DNA of 64,000 bases, taken from NCBI GenBank assembly GCA_963803245.1, contig CAWDLI010000008.1, positions 124,001 through 188,000 of the forward strand, read 5' to 3'. Origin of the DNA: JACVRW01 sp963803245 (lineage in GTDB: Bacteria; Actinomycetota; Thermoleophilia; Solirubrobacterales; Thermoleophilaceae). Position 1 is the first letter of the stretch; each line of letters begins with the position of its first letter. Below are positions 51,456 to 60,266 of the stretch, piece after piece. The notes beneath the pieces are model-generated. The model was not told where the DNA came from and searched no databases. It worked only from the letters and a program-made list of their open reading frames with translations. Both the position numbers and the translations under genes were made by a program.

Positions 51456-52614
51456 CCTCGGCCTTCTCGAAGAAGATCCGCAGCGCGCCGTCCTCGAAGC
51501 GCGCGCCGCTCGTGGCGTAGGCGGACATCGCGGGCGGCAGGATGATCGTGCGCTTCTGGCCGCCCACCCGAACGATCACCTCGAGCCCGATCTTCTTCAG
51601 GTCGATCTCGCCGCGCTCGGCGAAGGGCAGCGGCACGCGCAGGGTGGCGTGCCCGTTCTCGGTCACCAGCTCCTGCTCGAGCTCGCGATGCAGCACCTCG
51701 GCCGGGTCGCGGTCCAGGAAGAGCCGCTCGGCCAGCAGGTCGAGCATCTCGGGGCCCACGACCTCGCGATCGAAGAAGGGCGCCTCGAGGATCGGAAGCG
51801 GGGCGAACGCCGAGCGCACGAGGTCGAGGTGCTCCTGCTGCGACTCGCGCCAGGCGGCGAAGTAGCCCTCGGCCGCGTCCGCCGGGAGCACGCGGTTGAC
51901 CACCACGGCGTCGGTGAGGTACCCGTAGAGGTTGAGGTAGGTGAACGTCCGCATGGCCTCCTTCACGACCATGCGCTCGGGGTTCATCACGAGCCGGATC
52001 GAGGTGCTCGAGCGGTCGCGAAGGATGCCGTTCATGGCCACGAGGTTGCGCGCGAGCCGCTCGACGTCGTCGAAGACCGCGTTGCCCGGCATGGGAACGT
52101 CGAAGAGCGAGGCGAGCGGAGCGAGCCGGCGCTCCCAGGGCAGCACCTTCTCGAGCCACCAGGTGACCACGTCCGGGAACGAGAGCAGCCGCAGGGTCTC
52201 GCCCGTGGGCGCGCAGTCCACGATCACGCAGTCGAACTCGGCCTCCTCGTGGTGGCGCTTGATCCACAGGAGCGAGAAGAGCTCGTCCATCCCGGGGGGC
52301 ACGGTCAGCTCCTCGGCCGAGATCCGGTCCACCCCGCGCTGGGCCAGCAAATCGCCGAGCCACTCCTGAACGCCGTCCCAGTGGCGTTCCATCTCCTCCT
52401 GAGCCAGCACCTCCTGGCCGAAGAGGTTCTCGCCCACGGGCGTCGGCTCGCCGCCGAGCGGGACCTCGAGCGAGTCGGACAGGCTGTGGGCGGGATCGGT
52501 CGAGAGGACGACTGTGCGCAGGCCGTCGGCGGCGCAGCGCCTGGCGGTGGCCGCGGCCACGCTCGTCTTCCCGACGCCGCCCTTGCCCGTGTAGAGGATG
52601 ATGCGAGGCGCCAT
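51436..52614 (-). CDS. ArsA/GET3-family ATPase
   Basis: 392 residues. Walker A of the deviant P-loop type is YTGKGGVGKTSVAAA, switch I is STDPAHSLSDSL, switch II and A-loop are CVIVDCAPTGETLRLLSFPD and VVNRVLP. The length fits single-domain GET3-like proteins. The C-terminal 90 residues (LRVPLPFAERGEIDLKKIGL, VRVGGQKRTIILPPAMSAYA) resemble the small alpha-crystallin-like domain found in bacterial ArsA-like ATPases. No arsenic gene is nearby, so a chaperone or membrane-protein targeting role is more likely than arsenite transport. Confidence 0.82.
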   Translation of the reverse strand: MAPRIILYTGKGGVGKTSVAAATARRCAADGLRTVVLSTDPAHSLSDSLEVPLGGEPTPVGENLFGQEVLAQEEMERHWDGVQEWLGDLLAQRGVDRISAEELTVPPGMDELFSLLWIKRHHEEAEFDCVIVDCAPTGETLRLLSFPDVVTWWLEKVLPWERRLAPLASLFDVPMPGNAVFDDVERLARNLVAMNGILRDRSSTSIRLVMNPERMVVKEAMRTFTYLNLYGYLTDAVVVNRVLPADAAEGYFAAWRESQQEHLDLVRSAFAPLPILEAPFFDREVVGPEMLDLLAERLFLDRDPAEVLHRELEQELVTENGHATLRVPLPFAERGEIDLKKIGLEVIVRVGGQKRTIILPPAMSAYATSGARFEDGALRIFFEKAEDAHATR

Positions 52615-52628
52615 CGGCGCCGCTCATC

Positions 52629-54158
52629 CTACGCCTCGGGGTCGGGCTCGACCTCGATCTCGGTGGTTCCGCGGTCCTTCAGGCCCAGCCCGGTGCGCAG
52701 CTCCTTGGCACCCAGCTTCACGGTGTAGAGGCCGCGCGAGCGGGGCCTCCAGAGGAACGATCGGGCTCCGCGCCGGAAGGTCGCGATCTGGTGGAGCGCC
52801 ACCTTCTTCCCCTTGGTGATCGTCACCTCGACGGCCGAGAGCTTCGAGATGCGGAACCGGATCGCGGTCAGGTCGCCCTTCTGCGTCAGCTCGGGCACGT
52901 TCAGCTCGAGCACCGGCGGGTCGGTCTGATAGCCGCGGTAGCGCCGGGCGTAGACGCAGTAGGGCTCGCCCAGCCGGCGCGAGCACATGCTCTGGAGGAA
53001 CTCGCGCAGCAGCTCGTGGTAGTCGGGCGAGGACTCGTGGCCGGCGTAGTTGTAACGCGACCAGTCGCCCAGGTCGGAGAGCGGGAGCTCCTCGCGGGCC
53101 TCCGGCTCTGCCTCCTCGAAGAGCTCGTGTGCGCGCTCGTCCCCGGTGGCCTTGGAGTAGTCGTAGAGGCCGATCAGGGACTGCAGGAAGGCGTTGAAGA
53201 TCCACAGCCGCGGCGCGAAGGAGTACTGGAGGTAGTGGATGCCGCCGGCCGGGCCGACCGCGCGCACGCCGGTCGGCGGGAGCGTCTCGAAGGCCCCGAG
53301 TGCCCGCTTCGCGGTCTCGAGGTAGCGCGGCTGCTCGAGCAGATCCGCCGCGCGGGCGAGGGCCTGGATCGCCGTGGCCTGCGCCATGCCGCTCATCCAG
53401 GGTGGCGCTCCGCCGCCGAAGTCGAACAGGTACTCCCACGCGATGAACCGCCGCCCGCGCCGCACCGCCAGCTTCTCCATCTCGTCAAGCAGCAGGGCGA
53501 GCGCCGCGCGGTCGCAGCCCGGCTCGTCGCGCACGCAGGCGCCATGGATCAGGTTGGCCTTCTTGAAGGTCGACAGCGGATGGAGCTGGAGGCCCTCGCC
53601 CGGGAAGTACTGGAACAGGATCTCGCTGCCCGCGAAGGTGACCCTGTCACCCGACGCCGGGTAGGGGAGATGGCGCCAGTACTGGCGGTTGCGCTCCATC
53701 TGGAGGAACGCCACCGGCATCCGCGAGGCGCTCAGCCGTCCGCCGAGGGCGAGCCGCTCCACCGAGTTGACCACGTAGCCGAGCTGCGCCCGGCGCGCGC
53801 CTCGGAGCCGCCGCAGGGTGCGGCGCCCGGTGAGGTATTGACGCTTCCAGCGCCGGTAGCCGGAGCGGCTGATCTTCTTGGCGCGCACCGTCTTGAGGAG
53901 CGCGCGCCGGACCGCCCGCCGGCCGCGTGCCGTGGAGGTGGCGGCGGCACCGGCCGTCAGCGTCGCGCGGCTCTTTCGGGTCGAGCGCGTCGGAGGAGGC
54001 GGGAGGTCGGTGGCCGAGCGCGCCGGCACGACCGGATCCGAGCGGCGCACGGCATGGTCGCCGTCCACCACGATCACCTCCGCCGCCTGGGCCGGCGCTG
54101 CGGTCAGGGCGGCGCCGATCAGGGCTGCCAGCATGATCTTGCGGTGTCCGATTCGCAT
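52629..54158 (-). CDS. Secreted D-glucuronyl C5-epimerase-like protein
   Basis: 509 residues from ATG 54158 with GAGAAGGG upstream. A signal peptide (KIMLAALIGAALTAAPAQA) is followed by a basic, Arg-rich region of about 110 residues, unusual for a secreted enzyme. The C-terminal half has the family pattern: FIAWEYLFDFGGGAPPWMSG with MAQATAIQALARAADL, and FAPRLWIFNAFLQSLIGLYD. In animals the family epimerises glucuronic to iduronic acid in heparan sulfate; bacterial relatives are largely uncharacterised. A beta-rich C-terminal domain ends the protein. Processing of an exopolysaccharide is the likely theme. Confidence 0.72.
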   Translation of the reverse strand: MRIGHRKIMLAALIGAALTAAPAQAAEVIVVDGDHAVRRSDPVVPARSATDLPPPPTRSTRKSRATLTAGAAATSTARGRRAVRRALLKTVRAKKISRSGYRRWKRQYLTGRRTLRRLRGARRAQLGYVVNSVERLALGGRLSASRMPVAFLQMERNRQYWRHLPYPASGDRVTFAGSEILFQYFPGEGLQLHPLSTFKKANLIHGACVRDEPGCDRAALALLLDEMEKLAVRRGRRFIAWEYLFDFGGGAPPWMSGMAQATAIQALARAADLLEQPRYLETAKRALGAFETLPPTGVRAVGPAGGIHYLQYSFAPRLWIFNAFLQSLIGLYDYSKATGDERAHELFEEAEPEAREELPLSDLGDWSRYNYAGHESSPDYHELLREFLQSMCSRRLGEPYCVYARRYRGYQTDPPVLELNVPELTQKGDLTAIRFRISKLSAVEVTITKGKKVALHQIATFRRGARSFLWRPRSRGLYTVKLGAKELRTGLGLKDRGTTEIEVEPDPEA

Positions 54159-54230
54159 CCCTTCTCCAACGTCGGCAGTTGCCCGGAGTTGCGGTAGCTC
54201 GTGGGCGGCCGATCCCCTACCCTGCGCCGC

Positions 54231-55322
54231 GTGCGTGTCCGCCTCCTGGTGCTGGTCTTCGTGGCGGTCGGCCTGGTCTCCTGCGGTGGAGAGACCGATC
54301 AGGGAGACGTGGAGGACCTGCTCGACCGGGGCTTCAGCCAGTCCATCAAGAGCGCGAACCTGAAGGTGGACGCGCGGCTGCAGCTGGAGGGCAGCGAGTC
54401 GCTTGACCAGCCCGTGCGGATCCAGGCGAGCGGTCCGTTCCGGACCAACTCGGGAAAGCTGCCCTCCGCGGATCTCGAGCTGAAGGTGGGCACGGACGGA
54501 GGCGGCCAGACCGTCCAGACCGGTTTCCTGTCGACCGGCGACCGCGCCTTCGTCAAGTTCGAGGACGTGTATTACGAGCAGCCGGCGGCACAGGTGCGGG
54601 CCGCCAACGCCTCGATCCGGAAGGCGGGCAGCAGGTCGCTGCGCTCGCTCGGCCTGGACCCCCGCGGCTGGCTGTCCGAGGCTGAGGAGAAGGGCGACGA
54701 GCGGGTGGCCGGGGTGGAGACCAACCACGTCTCCGGCCGCCTCGACGTTTCGGCGCTGCTGAACGACGTCAACGAGTTCGTGGAGCGCTCGGGGGCGGCG
54801 CTCACCGGCGCGACCGGGGAGGCTCCGCCCAAGCCGCTCAGCAAGGAGGACATCCGTCGCGTCTCGGAGGCCGTGGACGATCCCTCGTTCGACGTCTACG
54901 TCGGCAAGGAGGACGACACGATCCGCAAGGTGTCCGGCCGCCTCGAGTTCGACGTGCCCGAGGAGAGCCGCTCCGGGCTGAACGGGATCGAGGGCGGGTC
55001 GCTCGAGTTCTCGGTGGAGTTCGCCGACGTGAACGGCGATCAGGAGATCGAGGCCCCCGCCAAGGCCCGACCGCTGGCCGAGCTCACGCGCTCGCTGGGC
55101 GGCAGCAGCCTGCTCGGCGGTCTCGGTGAGGCCGCGGGCGGCGGTACTGACGACGGCGGCGGCACCGGCACCGGCGTCGCTCCGGTTCAGCCGAACGGCA
55201 CCGGCACGGCGCCGAACACGCCCGACGCGGACGACTTCAAGGCCTACGCCGACTGTCTCGACAAGGCTCGTCCCGAGGACACCGAAGCGCTCCAGCGCTG
55301 CAGCAAGCTGCTCTACCGCTAA
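54231..55322 (+). CDS. LppX/LprG-like lipoprotein
   Basis: 363 residues from GTG 54231 (an upstream start at 54201 is possible). Signal peptide VRVRLLVLVFVAVGLVSC with lipobox LVSC, then an acidic stretch and a beta-rich domain (SIKSANLKVDARLQLEGSES, SADLELKVGTDGGGQTVQTG) resembling the lipid-carrying LppX/LprG fold of actinobacteria. The tail contains Gly/Thr-rich linkers and two Cys (ADCLDKARPE, LQRCSKLLYR) likely to form a disulfide. A role in carrying glycolipid to the outer layer fits the Mce locus. It converges with the aldo/keto reductase, overlapping by four bases. Confidence 0.7.
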   Translation: MRVRLLVLVFVAVGLVSCGGETDQGDVEDLLDRGFSQSIKSANLKVDARLQLEGSESLDQPVRIQASGPFRTNSGKLPSADLELKVGTDGGGQTVQTGFLSTGDRAFVKFEDVYYEQPAAQVRAANASIRKAGSRSLRSLGLDPRGWLSEAEEKGDERVAGVETNHVSGRLDVSALLNDVNEFVERSGAALTGATGEAPPKPLSKEDIRRVSEAVDDPSFDVYVGKEDDTIRKVSGRLEFDVPEESRSGLNGIEGGSLEFSVEFADVNGDQEIEAPAKARPLAELTRSLGGSSLLGGLGEAAGGGTDDGGGTGTGVAPVQPNGTGTAPNTPDADDFKAYADCLDKARPEDTEALQRCSKLLYR

Positions 55323-56455
55323 GCCGCCGCCGGCGTCTTGCGGAGGTCGCGCTCGGGCTCGATGCCCCAGCGTCGCGCGATCTCCTCGTGGCGCGGCTCG
55401 AGCGTCCAGCGATCGGGGCGCTCGTCACCCTCGTGGTCGGGCGTGGCGCCCTTCAGCAGCATCGCTCCTGTGTTGTCGCCAACGGCGCGGATGGACTCGA
55501 CCTCCTCCTGCGAGAGCGGTGACTCGGCGGGCACGGCTGCCAGCTCGGCGCGCTTGCTCTCGATCGGCTTGGCGTCAGGGCCCGGCTCCTGGATGAGCGT
55601 CGGGGCCACGCAGGCCACGGCCTCGTGGGAGAGGTTCCAGGCGCAGGCCAGCTGGAGCATGGTGAGTCCGTGGCGCTCGGCGATCGGCCTGATCCGATCG
55701 AGCCGCTCCCGGCCCGCCTCGACCCAGCCCTCGGGGCGGAAGCCGCGGTGATCGCCCTGGGCCAGCTCGTGGCCCGGCAGCACGTCGTCGTGGAAGAGGC
55801 CGCCGTAGTCCACGACCCGCGTGATCACGCGCACGTCGTGCCGTGCGGCGGCGGCCAGCGCCAGCTCCCCGGGCCAGGGCTCGAACGGGTTCAGGATCAG
55901 CATCGCCCAGTCGATCAGCTCCCCGTAGCGCTCGAAGCAGCCGATCGTGTCGAGCGTGAACCCGTTCGCAGGACCCGGGGCCAGCCCAATCGTGTCCGCC
56001 AGACCCTCGTCGCGCACGGCGCGCAGCGCATCCCAGACCTCCTCGGACTCGTACCCGCGCCGGTCGGGGTTGTGCAGCATCAGCACGTCGAAGGAGTCCA
56101 GGCCGCAGCGCTGGAGGCTGCCCTCCACCGCCATGCGCACGTAGTCGCCGTAGGCCTCCGGACCCCGCAGGCGCGGGTCCGTGAAGCGCGGGAAGCCGCG
56201 CGGCCCGTCGCGCTCGCCCTCGTAGAAGTCGTGTCCGATCGCGCCCACTACGCTGTACTCCTCCCGGGGGACACCGGCCGTGGCTGTGCCCAGCACGCGA
56301 TCGGCGTCGCCCGCCCCGTAGGCGTCGGCGGTGATCAGCGTCGATATGCCGGCGCCGGGGCGAAGAAGCGTTTCGAGGCGTTCTTCGGGTATTGCCTCTC
56401 CGAACCGAAGAAAGCGGCCACCGCTCCAGGTTCCCAACGCCACATGTCCGAGCAT
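55319..56455 (-). CDS. Aldo/keto reductase
   Basis: 378 residues, TIM-barrel AKR fold. Early segments LGTWSGGRFLRFGEAIP and the active-site Tyr/Lys region TADAYGAGDADRVLG with the substrate-pocket His (DVLMLHNPDRRGY) are visible; the NADP-binding end is QLACAWNLSHEAVACVAPTL. Its DAYGAGDADRVLG is a variant of the typical DTAxxYG, with the catalytic Tyr kept. The C-terminal tail is long and acidic. The substrate is unknown. It diverges from terC by 23 bases. Confidence 0.82.
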   Translation of the reverse strand: MLGHVALGTWSGGRFLRFGEAIPEERLETLLRPGAGISTLITADAYGAGDADRVLGTATAGVPREEYSVVGAIGHDFYEGERDGPRGFPRFTDPRLRGPEAYGDYVRMAVEGSLQRCGLDSFDVLMLHNPDRRGYESEEVWDALRAVRDEGLADTIGLAPGPANGFTLDTIGCFERYGELIDWAMLILNPFEPWPGELALAAAARHDVRVITRVVDYGGLFHDDVLPGHELAQGDHRGFRPEGWVEAGRERLDRIRPIAERHGLTMLQLACAWNLSHEAVACVAPTLIQEPGPDAKPIESKRAELAAVPAESPLSQEEVESIRAVGDNTGAMLLKGATPDHEGDERPDRWTLEPRHEEIARRWGIEPERDLRKTPAAA

Positions 56456-56478
56456 GCCCTCACTCTAAGGTCCTCGAG

Positions 56479-57498
56479 ATGGACCTAGCCGGCCTGGCGC
56501 CCTGGGCCGTCCTGATCGCGGCCCTCTTCTTCTTCCTCTGGCTCGACCTGCACTTCTTCGCGCGCGGGCGCGAGCCGAGCTTCAAGGAGGCGGCCTGGTG
56601 GTCCGTGGGCTGGCTCGCGCTCGGCCTCCTCGCCGCGCTCGCGGTCTGGGCCTACGAGGGCAGCGAGGACGCGGTCCTCTACACCACGGTCTACCTGATC
56701 GAGCGCTCGCTCTCGCTCGACAACCTTTTCGTCTTCCTGCTGCTGTTCGCGTACTTCGGCGTGCCCTACGAGCGCCGCCCGCGACTGCTGTTCTGGGGCA
56801 TCGTCGCGGCGCTCGCGCTGCGGGGCGCCTTCATCATCGGCGGCACCGCGCTGATCGAGCAGTTCCACGTGGTGATCTACATCCTGGGCGTCGCGCTGCT
56901 GGTGCTCGCCTACCGCATCTTCCGCGGTGTCGACGACAACGTGGATCCCGACAGGAACCTGATGGTGCGACTGGTGCGGCGCTTCTACCCGGTGACCGAC
57001 GACTTCCGCGAGGGCCACTGGTTCGTGAAGGAGAAGGGGCAGCGCTACGTGACTCCGCTGTTCCTCACCCTCGTGGCGATCGTGTTCGCCGACATCGCCT
57101 TTGCGATCGACTCGATCCCGGCCGCCTTCGCGATCACGACCGACCCGATGCTGATCTGGATGGGCAACGTGTTCGCGCTGCTCGGCCTGCGCGCGCTGTT
57201 CGTGCTCGTGGAGAGCCTGATCGCGCGCTTCCGCTACCTGGACGAGACGATCGCGGTCGTGCTCGGGCTGGTCGGCGTGAAGCTGCTGATAGAGGACATC
57301 GTGAAGATCGGTCCCGTGCCGAGCCTCGGCATGATCGCCGTGGCCTTTGCGATCGGAATCGGGCTCTCACTGCGCGCGGACAGCAAGGACCCGGATGCCG
57401 AGGAGAAGCGCGAGGAGCGCAAGGAGCACATGAAGGAGACGCACGCGGAGACGGAGACGGAGACGGAGACGGAGCCGGCCGCGCCCCCTTCGCGTTAG
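56479..57498 (+). CDS. TerC/Alx-family membrane protein
   Basis: 339 residues with seven to nine helices. The family marks are ERSLSLDNLFVFLLLFAYFG and the matching DIAFAIDSIPAAFAITTDP, where two Asp sit in the membrane and are thought to bind metal (Mn2+ efflux in Alx/MeeF-type proteins). The protein ends in a charged tail with an ETETETETE run, encoded by a short GAGACG tandem repeat at about 57448-57474. It exports manganese and supports metallation of secreted proteins in other bacteria (family knowledge). Its stop overlaps the convergent arsR gene by four bases. Confidence 0.88.
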   Translation: MDLAGLAPWAVLIAALFFFLWLDLHFFARGREPSFKEAAWWSVGWLALGLLAALAVWAYEGSEDAVLYTTVYLIERSLSLDNLFVFLLLFAYFGVPYERRPRLLFWGIVAALALRGAFIIGGTALIEQFHVVIYILGVALLVLAYRIFRGVDDNVDPDRNLMVRLVRRFYPVTDDFREGHWFVKEKGQRYVTPLFLTLVAIVFADIAFAIDSIPAAFAITTDPMLIWMGNVFALLGLRALFVLVESLIARFRYLDETIAVVLGLVGVKLLIEDIVKIGPVPSLGMIAVAFAIGIGLSLRADSKDPDAEEKREERKEHMKETHAETETETETEPAAPPSR

Positions 57499-57830
57499 CG
57501 GCTCGTTCGCCTGCGAGCGATCTGGCGCTCGAGCGCCGCGAGCCGGTCGTCCCACTGGCCGCCCATCTCGGCCATCCACGCGACGGCGTCGGACATCGGC
57601 TCGGGCGTGGGCCGGTAGAGCACCTCGCGGCCCGCGCGCCGGGTGCCCACGAGGCCGGCGTCGGCCAGCAGCCCCAGCTGCTTCTGCACCGCTTGGCGGC
57701 TCACCGGAAGGCCGCGAGCCAGCTCGGTGGCGCTCGCCTCGCCGCGCTCGCCGAGCGCGGTGAGCAGGCGGCGGCGGCCGGCGTCGGCCAGCGCGCCGAA
57801 CACGGCGTCGGTCCGGTCGACCGTGGCCAT
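57495..57830 (-). CDS. ArsR-family transcriptional repressor
   Basis: 111 residues: FGALADAGRRRLLTALGERG is the first helix pair, ATELARGLPVSRQAVQKQLG the recognition helix, and AGLVGTRRAGREVLYRPTPE the wing. It has no Cys, so it does not sense metals by thiols. It shares its start with the stop of the AHSA1-like gene (TGATG), the common SRPBCC-ArsR arrangement. It probably binds the tandem palindrome at 58209-58260 and represses its own operon. Confidence 0.88.
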   Translation of the reverse strand: MATVDRTDAVFGALADAGRRRLLTALGERGEASATELARGLPVSRQAVQKQLGLLADAGLVGTRRAGREVLYRPTPEPMSDAVAWMAEMGGQWDDRLAALERQIARRRTSR

Positions 57831-58198
57831 CAGCGCGCGATCAGCTCAGGCGTACCCTGGCGCCGGACTCCGAGGTGCAGGTGGAGGTCGCTCCCCACCG
57901 CATCGAGCAGCGCCAGCGGGCGCGACTCGACCACCGTCACGCGCGTGCCCTCGTCCACCTCCTCGAGTGCGATCTCCACGCGCGTGGCCTCCTCGCCCTC
58001 CTCGCTCCACCAGAAGGCGAGGCCGTGCGGGGGTTCGGCCCACTCGACGAAGCCGGTCCGCGAGCCGGCGCGCACATCGCCCGCGGGGCGCAGCTCCACA
58101 TGGGCGTCGTCGCCCAGCCAGGCGGGCTCGGCCAGCGATTCCCAGACCTCCTCCGGACTTGCCGGGAGGACCAGCTCACGCTCCACGACCGGTTCCAT
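57830..58198 (-). CDS. SRPBCC/AHSA1-like START-fold protein
   Basis: 122 residues from ATG 58198. The SRPBCC fold reads ERELVLPASPEEVWESLAEP at the start and LRPAGDVRAGSRTGFVEWAE further on, with LALLDAVGSDLHLHLGVRRQ at the end. Such proteins bind hydrophobic ligands in a central cavity and, paired with an ArsR repressor, may carry or sense a small molecule. It is the first gene of the pair, directly behind the operator. Confidence 0.82.
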   Translation of the reverse strand: MEPVVERELVLPASPEEVWESLAEPAWLGDDAHVELRPAGDVRAGSRTGFVEWAEPPHGLAFWWSEEGEEATRVEIALEEVDEGTRVTVVESRPLALLDAVGSDLHLHLGVRRQGTPELIAR

Positions 58199-58208
58199 GC
58201 GACCTCCT

Positions 58209-58260
58209 GTGTGCAACCAGATGGTTGCTAGTGTAGGGCAACCGACTGGTTGCACACTAG
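58209..58260. promoter_or_regulatory. Tandem palindromic operator between AHSA1-arsR and clpP
   Basis: GCAACC-AGAT-GGTTGC (58213-58228) and GCAACC-GACT-GGTTGC (58238-58253) share identical 6-base arms and 4-base spacers, 25 bases from start to start. Outer arms GTGTGCAACCAG and CTGGTTGCACAC (58209-58220, 58246-58257) are also exact reverse complements, and CTAGTGT/ACACTAG frames the second site. This is a double ArsR-type operator, ten bases from the AHSA1 start and 24 bases from clpP ATG. Confidence 0.72.
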
Positions 58261-58283
58261 CAATGCCAACAGAGGAGCCACAC

Positions 58284-58922
58284 ATGCAGATCGGCCGCGT
58301 ACACAGCTCGCTCGTCCCGATGGTCTTGGAGCAGACCTCGCGCGGCGAGCGCTCGTTCGACATCTACTCCCGCCTCCTCAACGACCGCATCGTCTTCATC
58401 GGCCAGCCCATCGACGACGACCTCGCGAACCTGGTGGTGGCGCAGCTTCTGCATCTCGCCTCGGAGGACCCGGACAAGGACGTGTGCGTGTACGTGAACT
58501 CGCCCGGCGGCTCGCTGCACGCGGGACTCGCGATCTACGACACGATCCAGTACGTCAGGCCCGACGTGCAGACCATCTGCTACGGCATGGCCATGTCGGC
58601 CGGGTCGCTGATCCTGGCCGGCGGGGCCGCCGGCAAGCGGCTCGTGCTGCCAAACGCGCGGGTGCTGATCCACCAGCCCTCGTCGGGCTTCCAGGGGCAG
58701 TCGAGCGACATCGAGATCCACGCCCGCGAGGTGCTCGACCTACGCGCTCGGATCGAGGAGATCTACTCGAGGCACACCGGCCAGGACATCGAGCGCATCC
58801 ACGACGACATGGAGCGCGACCGCTTCTTCAGCGCCGAGGACGCGGTGGAGTACGGCCTCGTGGACCGGATCATCTCCGAGCACGAGCTGCGAAAGACCGC
58901 CTCCGGCTTCGGGGCCGGGTAG
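58284..58922 (+). CDS. clpP: ATP-dependent Clp protease proteolytic subunit
   Basis: 212 residues from ATG 58284, seven bases after AGGAG; an in-frame ATG at 58263 lies at the edge of the operator and has no site. Catalytic triad: Ser105 in GMAMSAGS, His130 in LIHQPSSG and Asp175 in IHDDMERDR. VNSPGGSLHAGLAIYDTIQY is the oligomer-forming zone. The chain is full length. No second clpP or clpX follows, so it stands alone here, and the operator upstream may place it under partial ArsR control. Confidence 0.93.
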   Translation: MQIGRVHSSLVPMVLEQTSRGERSFDIYSRLLNDRIVFIGQPIDDDLANLVVAQLLHLASEDPDKDVCVYVNSPGGSLHAGLAIYDTIQYVRPDVQTICYGMAMSAGSLILAGGAAGKRLVLPNARVLIHQPSSGFQGQSSDIEIHAREVLDLRARIEEIYSRHTGQDIERIHDDMERDRFFSAEDAVEYGLVDRIISEHELRKTASGFGAG

Positions 58923-58952
58923 GGCGCGTGGCACTCACCTGCCATTTTTCGC

Positions 58953-60266
58953 GTGGTGAGGCCGCTGCTCGCCACGCTGCTGTGCGCCGTCGCGCTCACA
59001 TCGTGCGGCGGCGGTGACGGCGACGGCGACGAGGCTCCGCCCCTAAGGGTGCCCCCGGAGATCGACCGGCACGTCGTCCTGCGCCACCTGAGCGCCCTCC
59101 AGCGGATCGCCGACCGGAACGGGAGCAATCGCGCTGCCGGCACGCCCGGCTACGCGGAGTCCGTCGGCTATGTGGCGCGCACGCTCCGCGACGCCGGATG
59201 GACGGCGCGAATCGAGCGCTTCCGCTTCCCCTGGTGGTCCGAACGCGCCTCCGACCTGCGGGTCACCGGCGGCGCGGCCCTTCGCCACGGCCGGGACTTT
59301 CGGCCGCTGATCTACTCGGGCGCCGGCCAGGCGGACGGCCCGCTGAGGGCGGTCGGCAACGGCTGCACCGGCGAGGAGCTGGCCGGCGTCGGCCCGGGGG
59401 ACGTGGCGCTGGCCCGGCCCGCCGGCTGTCTCTTCCGGGTGAAGGCGGCCAACGCCGAGCGCGCCGGCGCCGCGGCGCTCCTGATCGGCGATCCAGCCCG
59501 CAGCGCCGGAGCCTCCACGGCCACCCTCGTGGCGCCGGGAGCGAGATTGCCGGTGGTGATCGTCCGCCGCGCCGTGGCGGACCGCCTGCAGGACGGTGCG
59601 CGCGCCCGGCTGCGGGTCGAGACAGACGGCGGTAGCCGCACCGGCCTCAACGTGGTGGCGCATAGCGCGGGGAGCGGGCCGCGGGTCGTGATGGCGGGCG
59701 CGCACCTCGACTCCGTCCCGGCCGGCCCGGGGATGAGCGACAACGGGAGCGGGGTGGCCGCGCTTCTGGCCGTGGCCGAGAACACCGGCCCGCGTGCGTC
59801 GGGCGCGCCGCTGCGGCTGGGGTTCTGGGGCTCGGAGGAGTTCGGCCTGTACGGCTCGCGCCGCTACGTCGGGTCGCTCGACCGCGAGCAGGTCCGGCGG
59901 ATCGCGGCCTACGTCAATCTCGACATGGTCGGCTCGCCCAATCCGGTCCGTGCCGTGTACGGGGCGAGCCAGAGCCGGCCGCGCGCGCGAGCCGCCGCCC
60001 GCCGGATCGCGCGGCTGCTGCGCGCCAGGGTGAGGCCGGCGGAGAGCACCGGCGGCGCGTCAGACCACGTGCCATTCGCCGACGCGGGCGTGCCTGTGGG
60101 CGGCGTTTTCACAGGGGCCTCCCGGCGCGGACCGGGCGGTCGCCCGCGCGACGGCTGCTACCACCTCGCCTGCGACCGGCTCTCCAACGTGAACGTCCGA
60201 GTGCTGGTGGACCTGGCGCGGGCCACGGCGAGCACGCTCGCGGTCCTGTCGCGTCAGGCGAAGTAG
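58953..60266 (+). CDS. Lipoprotein M28-family zinc aminopeptidase
   Basis: 437 residues from GTG. Signal peptide with lipobox LTSC, then the M28 catalytic domain with a PA-type insert (residues about 130-210, ELAGVGPGDVALARPAGCLF). Zinc ligands are visible in order: His in MAGAHLDSVPAGPG, Asp in MSDNGSG, Glu-Glu in FWGSEEFGLYGS, Asp in YVNLDMVGSP and His in SDHVPFADAGVP. All five are present, so it should be active. It probably trims peptides outside the cell. Its end overlaps the cax gene by 13 bases. Confidence 0.88.
   Translation: MVRPLLATLLCAVALTSCGGGDGDGDEAPPLRVPPEIDRHVVLRHLSALQRIADRNGSNRAAGTPGYAESVGYVARTLRDAGWTARIERFRFPWWSERASDLRVTGGAALRHGRDFRPLIYSGAGQADGPLRAVGNGCTGEELAGVGPGDVALARPAGCLFRVKAANAERAGAAALLIGDPARSAGASTATLVAPGARLPVVIVRRAVADRLQDGARARLRVETDGGSRTGLNVVAHSAGSGPRVVMAGAHLDSVPAGPGMSDNGSGVAALLAVAENTGPRASGAPLRLGFWGSEEFGLYGSRRYVGSLDREQVRRIAAYVNLDMVGSPNPVRAVYGASQSRPRARAAARRIARLLRARVRPAESTGGASDHVPFADAGVPVGGVFTGASRRGPGGRPRDGCYHLACDRLSNVNVRVLVDLARATASTLAVLSRQAK

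Noticed and set aside
51436..52614. An arsenite-pump (ars) operon
   Set aside because: The ArsA/GET3 ATPase has no arsB, arsC or metal-sensing arsR beside it. The arsR at 57495 lacks Cys and belongs to an SRPBCC pair.
57448..57474. GAGACG tandem repeat as a CRISPR or VNTR element
   Set aside because: It is a short in-frame codon repeat (Glu-Thr) in the disordered tail of TerC.
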